A DNA stretch of 38,052 nt from CAYNVS01 sp964400725 (GTDB lineage: Bacteria; Myxococcota_A; SURF-8; CAYNVS01). The notes beneath the pieces were generated by a model. That model was given only the letters and a program-made list of their open reading frames with translations, was not told the origin of the DNA and did no database searches. Below, piece by piece: positions 16,190-23,483 of the stretch. Numbering within the stretch: the first letter of the stretch is position 1; each line of letters starts with the position of its first letter. A program made the position numbers and the translations under genes. The stretch covers positions 1 through 38,052 of the forward strand of contig CAYNVS010000032.1 of the NCBI GenBank assembly GCA_964400725.1, given 5' to 3'.

Positions 16190-17506
16190 ATGCGAACGCT
16201 TACCGACAACGCAACGCTGGCGAACCACGCCGCAAAAGGAATAATCGCCCAAGAAATGGAAATCGCGGCGCGGGACGAGCGCCTGACGGTCGAAACCGTG
16301 AGGGACGAGCTCGCCGCCGGAACTATGGTCATTCCGGCGAACGTAAACCATAAAAATCTTAAGCCCAAAGCGATAGGGCGCGGCGCGACGGTTAAGATTA
16401 ACGCCAACATCGGCAATTCGGCTCTTCTGTCCAACATTGAAGAAGAGCTAAAAAAAGTTGAAATATGCGAGCGTTACGGAGCCGACGCTCTGATGGACCT
16501 CTCCACCGGCGGCGACCTCGACGCTATCCGCCGAGCGATTATCGACCGGGCGACAATTCCTGTCGGCACGGTGCCGGCTTACGAAATCGTTTCGCGAGTC
16601 GAGAAAATTGAAGACATAACGCCCCAGCTTATTTTGGAAATCATAGAGAAACAGGCGGCGCAGGGAGTGGACTTTATGACCATTCACGCGGGGCTTCGCC
16701 TGACGCATATGCACATGGCCGCGGGACGCGCCACCGGCATAGTCAGCCGCGGCGGCGCGATTATCGCTCAATGGATGCTGCATTACCGCAAAGACAATCC
16801 GTTTTATACTCATTTTGACGAAATTCTCAAAATAGCGAAAAAATACGACGTAACGCTTTCTCTGGGCGACGGACTGCGTCCGGGCAGCCTAGCGGACGCC
16901 TCCGACGCGGCGCAGTTTGCGGAACTGGAAGTTCTGGGCGAACTTACGCGCCGATGCCGCGAAGAGCGAGTGCAGGTTATGATTGAAGGGCCCGGGCACG
17001 TGCCGCTGAACCAAATTGAAATGAATATGAAAAAAGAGCGCGAGATATGCGGCGACGCGCCTTTCTACGTTTTGGGGCCGATAGTAACCGACATAGCGCC
17101 GGGATACGACCACATCACCGCCGCCATAGGCAGCGCGCTGGCAGCTTACCACGGCGCCAGCTTTTTGTGCTACGTTACTCCCAAAGAGCATCTGGGTCTG
17201 CCCAACGCCGAAGACGTGCGCAACGGCATAATAGCGTTTAAAATCGCGGCGCACGCGGCGGACGTGGCGAAAGGCAAGACTTGGACGGCGGAACGGGATA
17301 AGGCGATGAGCAAGGCGCGGTTCGAGTTCGACTGGGAAACCCAGTTCTCGCTGGCGCTCGACCCCGACCGCGCGCGCGAATACTTCGACGCAAGCCGAAA
17401 CCAGTCGTCCGAATGCTTTTCTACGGCCGAGTACTGCACTATGTGCGGCCCAAAATTCTGCGCCATGCGCCTTTTTAAAGAGGCGAAAGAAGACGCTAAA
17501 AAGTAA
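16190..17506 (+). CDS. thiC: Phosphomethylpyrimidine synthase ThiC
   Basis: ThiC is a radical-SAM enzyme that converts 5-aminoimidazole ribotide to hydroxymethylpyrimidine phosphate, the pyrimidine half of thiamin. The 438-residue form has the expected body: GTMVIPANVNHKNLKPKAIG, VKINANIGNSALLSNIEEEL, DALMDLSTGGDLDAIRR, IEGPGHVPLNQIEMNMKKE and VLGPIVTDIAPGYDHITAAI. The C-terminal cluster motif CTMCGPKFC fits the CX2CX4C [4Fe-4S] site. It is the short form lacking the long N-terminal extension of enterobacterial ThiC. The ATG at 16190 is preferred over TTG 16127: AAAGG precedes it and homology begins there. A possible promoter is TTGAAA (16139) with TGTATT 17 bases on. No other thiamin genes are adjacent. 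Confidence 0.96.
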   Translation: MRTLTDNATLANHAAKGIIAQEMEIAARDERLTVETVRDELAAGTMVIPANVNHKNLKPKAIGRGATVKINANIGNSALLSNIEEELKKVEICERYGADALMDLSTGGDLDAIRRAIIDRATIPVGTVPAYEIVSRVEKIEDITPQLILEIIEKQAAQGVDFMTIHAGLRLTHMHMAAGRATGIVSRGGAIIAQWMLHYRKDNPFYTHFDEILKIAKKYDVTLSLGDGLRPGSLADASDAAQFAELEVLGELTRRCREERVQVMIEGPGHVPLNQIEMNMKKEREICGDAPFYVLGPIVTDIAPGYDHITAAIGSALAAYHGASFLCYVTPKEHLGLPNAEDVRNGIIAFKIAAHAADVAKGKTWTAERDKAMSKARFEFDWETQFSLALDPDRAREYFDASRNQSSECFSTAEYCTMCGPKFCAMRLFKEAKEDAKK

Positions 17507-17565
17507 AAACCGGCAAAACGGCCGTCCGCTATTAAAGCCTTTTAACCTTATTGCGAGGCAAAAGC

Positions 17566-18537
17566 ATGAAAGAACTCTTTAAAACGATTTTATTGGTCGC
17601 GCTTCCCGCTAGCGGCAAATCGGAAGTAAGGCATTACCTTGACTCCCTTCCCGACGAGCGATGCCGCGAGCTTTACAACATGGGACGCACCGTTCAACTC
17701 GACGACTACCCGTACGTTTATTTTATGCGCGTGGTTGACGACGAGCTTCAAAAGCTGGCCAATAAACGGCTGTTTTTCGCCGATCCGACAAAAGGCTTTT
17801 CCGACCCGATAGACTGGCTGACGCTCATTAATCTGATTAACGAGGACTTCGCGGATTTGCATTCAAAGCCGTTTAAAAACTACAAATGCCCCAGCCGTCA
17901 TATGTTCGGGCGCATCGACCGCGCGCGCGCCGCGGCGGGCGGCAAGCCTCCGTTCGAGTCGTTGCGCAGCGTAACTCTAAGCGAACTTGGGTGCAAAATG
18001 GAAGATTTGTCCAACAAAACGCTCGACGAAAAATACGCAAACATCCCCGAATCGCTGGAAGGCAGAACGATAGTAATCGAATTCGCCCGCGGCGGAGCGG
18101 ATAAAAGCGCCATGCCGCTTCCTCATCCGTACGGATACGCGGCGAGCTTTGCGGCTCTTTCCGACGATATTTTAAGCGAAGCCGCCGCTTTGTACATTTG
18201 GGTTACGCCGGAACAGTCGCGCCAGAAAAACGCGGACAGAGCCGACCCAGACAACCCCGGCAGCATTTTAAATCACGGAGTTCCGATAGACGTTCTGCTT
18301 AACGAATACGGCTGCGACGATATAGATTATCTGCTGTCGCAAAGCGACAAACCCGATGCGGTTAAAATTGAAACGCGCGGCAATGCCTTTTATATTCCGC
18401 TGTCCCGCTTCGACAACCGAAAGGATTTCACCACCTTTTTGCGCGGCCCCAAAGAAAGCTGGGACAAAGATAAACTCGCCGCGTTTGAGGCGGAAATCGG
18501 CGCTGCGTTTGCGAGACTGGTTAAAAGCCGGGATTAA
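17566..18537 (+). CDS. P-loop NTPase/kinase-like protein of unknown function
   Basis: The 323-residue cytosolic protein opens with ILLVALPASGKSEV, a Walker A-type loop of the kind seen in nucleotide and small-molecule kinases (GKS intact, although the usual first Gly is replaced). Later segments include RTVQLDDYPYVYF (possible substrate-site Asp pair), GRTIVIEFARGGADKSAMPL (a possible Walker B strand ending in Glu) and YIWVTPEQSRQKNADRADP, which resembles the lid Arg region of adenylate-kinase-like folds. I do not recognise a named family. ATG 17566 is chosen over TTG 17551 because GAGG (17554-17557) precedes it. It follows thiC by 59 bp with no terminator seen between them, so it may be cotranscribed. 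A link to thiamin metabolism is conjecture. Confidence 0.75.
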   Translation: MKELFKTILLVALPASGKSEVRHYLDSLPDERCRELYNMGRTVQLDDYPYVYFMRVVDDELQKLANKRLFFADPTKGFSDPIDWLTLINLINEDFADLHSKPFKNYKCPSRHMFGRIDRARAAAGGKPPFESLRSVTLSELGCKMEDLSNKTLDEKYANIPESLEGRTIVIEFARGGADKSAMPLPHPYGYAASFAALSDDILSEAAALYIWVTPEQSRQKNADRADPDNPGSILNHGVPIDVLLNEYGCDDIDYLLSQSDKPDAVKIETRGNAFYIPLSRFDNRKDFTTFLRGPKESWDKDKLAAFEAEIGAAFARLVKSRD

Positions 18538-18558
18538 TTAAAAAAAGTTACCGTTTAG

Positions 18559-18602
18559 CCGGCGGGGAGGAACGCGGAAAAAATCGCGCCGGTTTTTTAT
18601 TT
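18559..18602 (+). terminator. Probable terminator after the P-loop gene
   Basis: CCGGCG (18559-18564) pairs with CGCCGG (18587-18592), enclosing an inner CGCG/CGCG pairing, and is followed by TTTTTTATTTT. The loop is long but the position after the stop codon and the T run support it. Confidence 0.55.
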
Positions 18603-18606
18603 TCAA

Positions 18607-18634
18607 TTGACAAGCAAAGGCCGGAAAGTATAAT
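18607..18634 (+). promoter_or_regulatory. Consensus sigma-70 promoter of tRNA-Met
   Basis: TTGACA (18607-18612) and TATAAT (18629-18634) both match the consensus exactly, with a 16-base spacer. The start of transcription would be near 18641, seven bases before the mature tRNA. This is the strongest promoter by eye in the window. Confidence 0.85.
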
Positions 18635-18647
18635 TTATTTTCGCGTT

Positions 18648-18724
18648 GGCGATGTAGCCCAGTCGGTTAGAGCAGACGGCTCATATCCGTCGTGTCGGGG
18701 GTTCGAGTCCCTCCATCGCCACCA
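18648..18724 (+). tRNA. tRNA-Met (anticodon CAT), elongator type
   Basis: The acceptor stem GGCGATG (18648-18654) pairs perfectly with CATCGCC (18714-18720), followed by A and an encoded CCA. The anticodon stem GACGG/CCGTC surrounds loop CTCATAT with anticodon CAT at 18682-18684. A paired first base excludes initiator tRNA. The variable and T-arm sequence (GTGTCGGGGGTTCGAGTCCC) looks like elongator Met, but a lysidine-modified Ile2 tRNA cannot be fully excluded by eye. Confidence 0.9.
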
Positions 18725-18735
18725 ATTAAAAAAGC

Positions 18736-18761
18736 AAACCGCTCGTAAGGGCGGTTTTTTT
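18736..18761 (+). terminator. Rho-independent terminator after tRNA-Met
   Basis: AAACCGCTC (18736-18744) pairs with GGGCGGTTT (18749-18757), with one T-G pair and loop GTAA, followed by more T residues. Confidence 0.88.
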
Positions 18762-18774
18762 GTTTTCGTTATAT

Positions 18775-18803
18775 TTGACGCCGCCGCCGCCCTTTATTAC
18801 CAT
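18775..18803 (+). promoter_or_regulatory. Possible promoter of the NtrC-like gene
   Basis: TTGACG (18775-18780) and TACCAT (18798-18803) are 17 bases apart, directly after the tRNA terminator and about 30 bases before the start codon. The -10 element is weak, so this is tentative. Confidence 0.35.
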
Positions 18804-18834
18804 ATAGAAATAAGCGTCCACATAGGAAAGGCAT

Positions 18835-20160
18835 ATGCGGAGAATTATAATAATCGACGACGAAAAGGCGGTTTCTCATTACCTTGAAACCATTTTAAAA
18901 CGAATGCAGTACGACGCGGTCGTTTTTTCCTCGCCGGAGCTCGCAATGTCCGAATTTCAGCGCCTTTCGCCCTGCGTCGCTCTTTTGAACATGGAAATGC
19001 GGACTGCGGACGGTTTAGCCGCCTTGGTTAAAATACGCTCGCAAAAAAACGCTCCGCAGGTAATAGGATATTCCGCCGGAGGGCAGACGGGGCTCGCCGT
19101 AAAGGCGATGAAGGCGGGAGCTTTCGACTACATTTTAAAGCCGATAGAGCCCGACAGGCTCGTTATTGCCATTGAGCAGGCGCTGCGGCCGCGCAAGAGC
19201 GAGCCCGCGCCCAAAGCGAAAGAGGCCGCGTTTCCTGCCGTTTCGGAAATCGCGCATCAGAGCCCGCAAATGGAAAAACTTATCGAACAGGCGAAACGAA
19301 CGGCGGCGGAAGAAAAACATATACTGCTGTGGGGCGAAAAAGGAACGGGGAAGGAGCTTCTCGCCCGCGTCGTATGCGGCATGTCGCGCAGAGCGGACAA
19401 ACCTTTCGTTTCAATCGATTCGACCGTCTTCGCAAGCGGTATAATCGCCAGCCACAAACTCGCTCCCGGCTCCTACGGAGCCTACAGGTCGCAAATTTTG
19501 GAAGAAGCGTCCGGCGGAACCGTTTATTTGAAGGAAATCGGCGAGCTTTCGCTTTCGCTTCAAACCAAACTTTTCAGGCTGCTGTTGGAAGGAGAGCTTA
19601 TAAACTCCAATACAGGCCGCTCCTCCCGCTGCGACGTCCGCATAATCGCCTCGACCGACAGAGATTTAAGCAGCGAGGCGACCGCCGGAAACTTTCGCGC
19701 CGACATGTTTTACAGGCTTAAATTCGCGTCGCTTTTCGTCCCTCCGCTTCGCAAGCGCGAAGGCGACGCGCGCTTTTTAGCCGAGCGTTTTTTGAGCGAG
19801 TTCGCCGCCAAGCTAGGCAAGAAGGCGCGCGCGTTTTCTCCGGAAGTCGGCCAAATGATCGAAAAATATCAATTTCCCGGCAACGTGGCCGAGCTTAGGC
19901 GGATTATTAACGGCGCGGTTTTGCTTGAAACCGGTTCGACCGTAACTCAAAAGAGTCTGCCGCAGTATTTTCTCGACGCGGTTTTGTCGGGAAGGCGCGT
20001 AAGCAAGTCCGAGGCGGAAAAAACGCTCGCGCAAGTCGAGAAGGAGCACATCGAAAAAGTTCTATTATACGTTGATGGGAACCGCACAGCCGCCTCCAAG
20101 ATACTGGGCATTTCCCGCGCGGGGCTGATCGGCAAAATAAAAATTTACAATCTTTCTTAA
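18835..20160 (+). CDS. NtrC-family-like regulator with degenerate receiver and AAA+ motifs
   Basis: The 441-residue protein has the order receiver (about 1-118), AAA+ (about 140-365) and Fis-type helix-turn-helix (about 405-440, NRTAASKILGISRAGLIGKI), as in sigma-54 activators. Key residues differ from the family. The phosphoacceptor Asp is Asn52 (LLNMEM), although D8/D9, S80 and K102 remain. The GAFTGA loop that contacts sigma-54 is missing: the region reads GSYGAY at 213-218 and is about five residues shorter. The Walker B Asp is Lys233 (TVYLKEIGEL), and the sensor II GNVREL reads GNVAEL. Walker A (GEKGTGKE, 167-174) is intact. It is therefore probably a DNA-binding protein that neither senses phosphorylation nor opens sigma-54 promoters in the normal way. 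AGGAAAGG precedes the ATG. The HD-GYP gene follows after 145 bp. Confidence 0.85.
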   Translation: MRRIIIIDDEKAVSHYLETILKRMQYDAVVFSSPELAMSEFQRLSPCVALLNMEMRTADGLAALVKIRSQKNAPQVIGYSAGGQTGLAVKAMKAGAFDYILKPIEPDRLVIAIEQALRPRKSEPAPKAKEAAFPAVSEIAHQSPQMEKLIEQAKRTAAEEKHILLWGEKGTGKELLARVVCGMSRRADKPFVSIDSTVFASGIIASHKLAPGSYGAYRSQILEEASGGTVYLKEIGELSLSLQTKLFRLLLEGELINSNTGRSSRCDVRIIASTDRDLSSEATAGNFRADMFYRLKFASLFVPPLRKREGDARFLAERFLSEFAAKLGKKARAFSPEVGQMIEKYQFPGNVAELRRIINGAVLLETGSTVTQKSLPQYFLDAVLSGRRVSKSEAEKTLAQVEKEHIEKVLLYVDGNRTAASKILGISRAGLIGKIKIYNLS

Positions 20161-20233
20161 CCGGCGCGCCGAAAGTCATTTAAATTACATAGCAAAAAAT
20201 CGCCGAGGGTTGTTTTTCGCAATTTTTTAATTA

Positions 20234-20248
20234 TTGTTATAATAACAA
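20234..20248. promoter_or_regulatory. Palindrome overlapping a -10 element before the HD-GYP gene
   Basis: TTGTTAT-A-ATAACAA is a perfect 7+1+7 inverted repeat at 20234-20248. It contains TATAAT (20238-20243), a likely -10 box about 60 bases before the HD-GYP start codon. No good -35 is visible. A repressor or activator binding here would block or tune the promoter. The neighbouring NtrC-like protein is one candidate binder. Confidence 0.5.
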
Positions 20249-20305
20249 AAAGACGCGGTTTTTGCCGAAAATTTATTCGGCGCGGACTCGCTTAAAGGAA
20301 TTGAA

Positions 20306-22225
20306 ATGATTAAAAAACCGATAGAGATTTTCATCGGGGACATTGGGGCGTTAAGAGACGCGGAAGATAGTTTGAACGCCGTCGGCCCGGTCAGGCCGCT
20401 TGCGGACGCCGGCAAGCCTGCAGCCGCCGCAAAATGCGCGTTGATAGTCGCCTCTGCGCGCGAGATTGAATCGCTTGCGGACGAGACGGTCGAAAGATGG
20501 GGCGGCAAAATCAGGGCGGTCGCGGCGCTGCGCAAAGGAGAAAAGCCTTTTTTCGGCGCGCGCGCAAAATTAGTTCACGCCTGCGTTTACGGCGACGACC
20601 CGGAAGAAATAGCTTCGGAGATTTTAAAAAGATCCGTCGAGTCTGCGGTCGCTCATTTGAGGACGCTCGAAGAAAAGGACGACCTGCTGGGGGAGCTGGA
20701 CAGCCTCAACCGGATCGGAGTCGCGCTTTCAAGCGAGCGCGACACGGAGCGTCTGCTGGAGCTTATACTTTCCTCGGCGCGAGAAATAGTGCGCTGCGAC
20801 GCGGGCAGTTTGTATTTGGTGGAAAGCGGCGCGGAGGGGAAGCATCTTCATTTTGCGGCGGCGCAGAACGATTCAATAAAAATTCCGTTCGCGGCGGTTA
20901 AAATTCCGTTAAATCCCGGCAGCATAGCCGGATTCGTGGCCGAAAGCGGAGAGGAGCTGCATATCGAGGACGCTTACGCGATACCGCCGGACGCGCCTTA
21001 TTCTTTCAACCGGGATTTCGATAAAAAAAGCGGCTACCGCACCGTAAACGTGCTCGCCATTCCGATTAAAAATCAGCGCGACGAAATACTCGGCGTAGTG
21101 CAGCTGATTAACCGCAAGGATTCAAACCATGTTTTTCTCTCCGACGGCGAGGACGCGGCGAGATTCTGTCGTCCTTTCGACGAAAAATCGCGCGATTTGG
21201 CGCGTTCGCTGGCCGGGCAGGCGGGCGCGGCTCTTGAAAACGTCAGGCTGATTGAAGAGTTGAAGCGCGCCTTCGGAGGCTTCGTAAAAGCGTCTATAGT
21301 CGCCATCGAAAGTCGAGACCCGCCCACGAAAGGGCACAGCGCGCGCGTCGCGCAGTGCGCCGCCGCTCTTGCTATGGCCGTAAGCTCTTGTAATGAGGGC
21401 AAATTCGCGGAAGTATTTTTCGACCGCGACAAGCTGGACGAGCTGAAATACGCCGCGCTGCTTCACGACTTCGGCAAAGTCGGGGTGCCGGAAGCTCTTC
21501 TGTTGAAAGCGAACAAACTGCCTCAAGGCTCTGAAGAGCTTATAAATCTGCGTCTTTCTCTTATTAAAACCGCGATGGAGCGGGACGCTTTGAAAAAGGA
21601 GCGGGATCGCGGAAATTCTTCGAGCGGTGCGGCGGCGGGCAACGCGGCGGCGCCGCTCGATAACGAGGCCGATAAATTTGAGGCCGCCGCGGCTTTCATT
21701 TTGGCGCACAATAAAAAATTCTTCACCGACGCCTCGGACGAAGAGAAAATAAAAGCCGCGCTTGCGCTGGAATATAAGACCGAACGCGGCGAAACGCTGC
21801 GGCTTATAGACGAGACGGAAGCCAAATGTCTGTCGATTCCGAGGGGAACGCTTACCGCTCAGGAGCGCGCGCTGATAGAAACGCACGTAACGCATTCATA
21901 CAATTTTTTAAAACAAATTCCTTGGAGCCGCAGCTTGGAGATGATACCGGAAATAGCGTATTCGCACCACGAGCGTATAAACGGCTCCGGTTACCCGCGG
22001 GGTTTGTCCGGCGAAGACATTCCGCTTCAATCGCGAATTATAGCGGTAGCCGACCTTTACGACGTGCTGACCGCCTCGGACAGGCCTTATAAAAAGGCTT
22101 TGCCGCTTGATAAAACGCTTGAAATAATGCGGAAGGAAGCGGCGGCGGGCTTCATCGACGGCGATATTGCGGAACTTTTTATTTCGGAAAAAGTTTACGA
22201 GCGCGTTTCGCGGGTGGAAGTGTGA
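20306..22225 (+). CDS. GAF and HD-GYP domain protein, predicted cyclic-di-GMP phosphodiesterase
   Basis: HD-GYP proteins hydrolyse cyclic di-GMP. The 639-residue product has an N-terminal alpha/beta region (about 1-110) that may be a worn receiver. A GAF sensor follows (about 130-320; DTERLLELILSSAREIVRCD, YRTVNVLAIPIKNQRDEILG). The HD-GYP domain (about 335-635) retains KGHSARVAQ, LLHDFGKVGVPE (about 383-394), HHERINGSGYPRGLSGEDI (about 552-570) and RIIAVADLYDVLTASDRPYK, so the metal site looks intact. About 110 extra residues (about 397-505), low-complexity in the middle, split the domain between ALLLKANKL and RGTLTAQERALIETH. There is no membrane segment, so it is cytosolic. The start codon at 20306 has AAAGGA upstream. 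It ends one base from the convergent NRAMP gene. Confidence 0.9.
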   Translation: MIKKPIEIFIGDIGALRDAEDSLNAVGPVRPLADAGKPAAAAKCALIVASAREIESLADETVERWGGKIRAVAALRKGEKPFFGARAKLVHACVYGDDPEEIASEILKRSVESAVAHLRTLEEKDDLLGELDSLNRIGVALSSERDTERLLELILSSAREIVRCDAGSLYLVESGAEGKHLHFAAAQNDSIKIPFAAVKIPLNPGSIAGFVAESGEELHIEDAYAIPPDAPYSFNRDFDKKSGYRTVNVLAIPIKNQRDEILGVVQLINRKDSNHVFLSDGEDAARFCRPFDEKSRDLARSLAGQAGAALENVRLIEELKRAFGGFVKASIVAIESRDPPTKGHSARVAQCAAALAMAVSSCNEGKFAEVFFDRDKLDELKYAALLHDFGKVGVPEALLLKANKLPQGSEELINLRLSLIKTAMERDALKKERDRGNSSSGAAAGNAAAPLDNEADKFEAAAAFILAHNKKFFTDASDEEKIKAALALEYKTERGETLRLIDETEAKCLSIPRGTLTAQERALIETHVTHSYNFLKQIPWSRSLEMIPEIAYSHHERINGSGYPRGLSGEDIPLQSRIIAVADLYDVLTASDRPYKKALPLDKTLEIMRKEAAAGFIDGDIAELFISEKVYERVSRVEV

Positions 22226-22226
22226 G

Positions 22227-23483
22227 TTAAAACAAAACGTCGATTAGCAGCGCGACGTTCAGCGCGGCCACGATTGCGCCTATCGCAATCAGGAGAGCCA
22301 AATCGAAGGGCGAATTTTTATATTTGCCCATTATTTTCGCCGAGCTGGTCATCGCTATCAATCCGAAAACGGTAAACGGAAGCTGAATTGAAAGCGCGAC
22401 CTGACTGTAAATGAGCGTTTTAAAAGGATCGGAGAAGACGAAAATCGCCGCGAGCGCGCCCGCGTATGTAATAATCGCGCCGGCTCTGCTGTGGTTGTCC
22501 GACAAATCCATCGGCTCTTTGTACAGTCCGGCGAATATGCTCGCGCCCGACATTCCGGCCGTTACCGAGCTGCTGAACCCGGCCAACAGAAGCGCTATCG
22601 CAAAGACGACCGCCGCCGCGCCGCCGAGCAGGGGCTTAAGCGACGCCTGAGCCTGCGACAGCTCCGTTACTTCGGTTCCGCTCGCGAAAAAGACCGCCGC
22701 CGCAACTATTATCATCGAGCCGTTAATAGCCCAGCCGACGATCATCGCCGCAAGCGTGTCGTAAAACTCGTATTTAAGCTGCTTGTTAATCGCTTCCTCT
22801 CCTTTAAGGTTCCATTGACGGCTTTGAATTATTTCCGAGTGAAGAAACAGGTTGTGCGGCATTACAACCGCGCCCAAAACGGCCATTATTATCGGCATCG
22901 AACCGGCGGGAAACGACGGAACAAAGGCGCCTTTTAACGCCGCGCCCCAGCTTATATCGCATAAAAAAAGCTCGAATAAAAACGCGAGCCCTATAAGCGA
23001 AACCAGCGCGATGATATATTTTTCAATCTTGCGGTAGCTTTTTGTAAACAAAAACGCGCTTACCGCGGCGGCGGTCAAGGCGGCTCCGAGCGGTATGGGC
23101 AGGCCGAAAAGCATGTTCAGGCCGATAGCCGCGCCCAAAAGCTCCGCCGCGGCGGTGGCCATGGCGGCGGCAACGCTTGAAAGCAGGAAGGGAACCGAAT
23201 AGCGGCGCTTGAAATTGACGCTCGCCGCCTCCGACATGCACAACCCCGAAACGATGCCCAAGTGCGCGGCGTTGTGCTGCAATACTATCAGCATAATCGT
23301 CGAAAGCGTTGCCATCCACAGCAGCGAATAACCGTAGCTTGCGCCTGCGGCGATATTGCTCGCCCAGTTGCCGGGGTCGATAAAGCCGACGGTTACTATA
23401 AAACCGGGGCCGATGTACTTAAATATTTCAAGCGCGCCTAATTTTGGCGCGTGCCCGGCGAACAGCTTTTTTAAAGCGCTCAT
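22227..23483 (-). CDS. NRAMP-family Mn2+/Fe2+ transporter
   Basis: The 418-residue multipass inner-membrane protein has the NRAMP metal-site motifs. DPGN (residues 36-39, in GFIDPGNWASN) is in helix 1, and MPHN (208-211, in GAVVMPHNLFLHSEI) is in helix 6. About eleven hydrophobic helices are visible. NRAMP proteins import divalent metal, mainly Mn2+ or Fe2+, driven by protons. The length and motifs fit MntH-type transporters, but metal choice cannot be proven, so I leave the symbol blank. Its start overlaps the stop of the upstream methyltransferase gene in an ATGA, implying cotranscription and coupling. No Fur or MntR box was recognised upstream. Confidence 0.93.
   Translation of the reverse strand: MSALKKLFAGHAPKLGALEIFKYIGPGFIVTVGFIDPGNWASNIAAGASYGYSLLWMATLSTIMLIVLQHNAAHLGIVSGLCMSEAASVNFKRRYSVPFLLSSVAAAMATAAAELLGAAIGLNMLFGLPIPLGAALTAAAVSAFLFTKSYRKIEKYIIALVSLIGLAFLFELFLCDISWGAALKGAFVPSFPAGSMPIIMAVLGAVVMPHNLFLHSEIIQSRQWNLKGEEAINKQLKYEFYDTLAAMIVGWAINGSMIIVAAAVFFASGTEVTELSQAQASLKPLLGGAAAVVFAIALLLAGFSSSVTAGMSGASIFAGLYKEPMDLSDNHSRAGAIITYAGALAAIFVFSDPFKTLIYSQVALSIQLPFTVFGLIAMTSSAKIMGKYKNSPFDLALLIAIGAIVAALNVALLIDVLF

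Noticed and set aside
18648..18724. Initiator tRNA-fMet or tRNA-Ile2 reading of the CAT tRNA
   Set aside because: The first acceptor pair is G-C and the anticodon stem lacks three consecutive G-C pairs, so it is not initiator; Ile2 is less likely from the T-arm and variable region, though not fully excluded.
21122..21895. 257-codon minus-strand frame
   Set aside because: It is antisense to the GAF/HD-GYP gene and has no family features.
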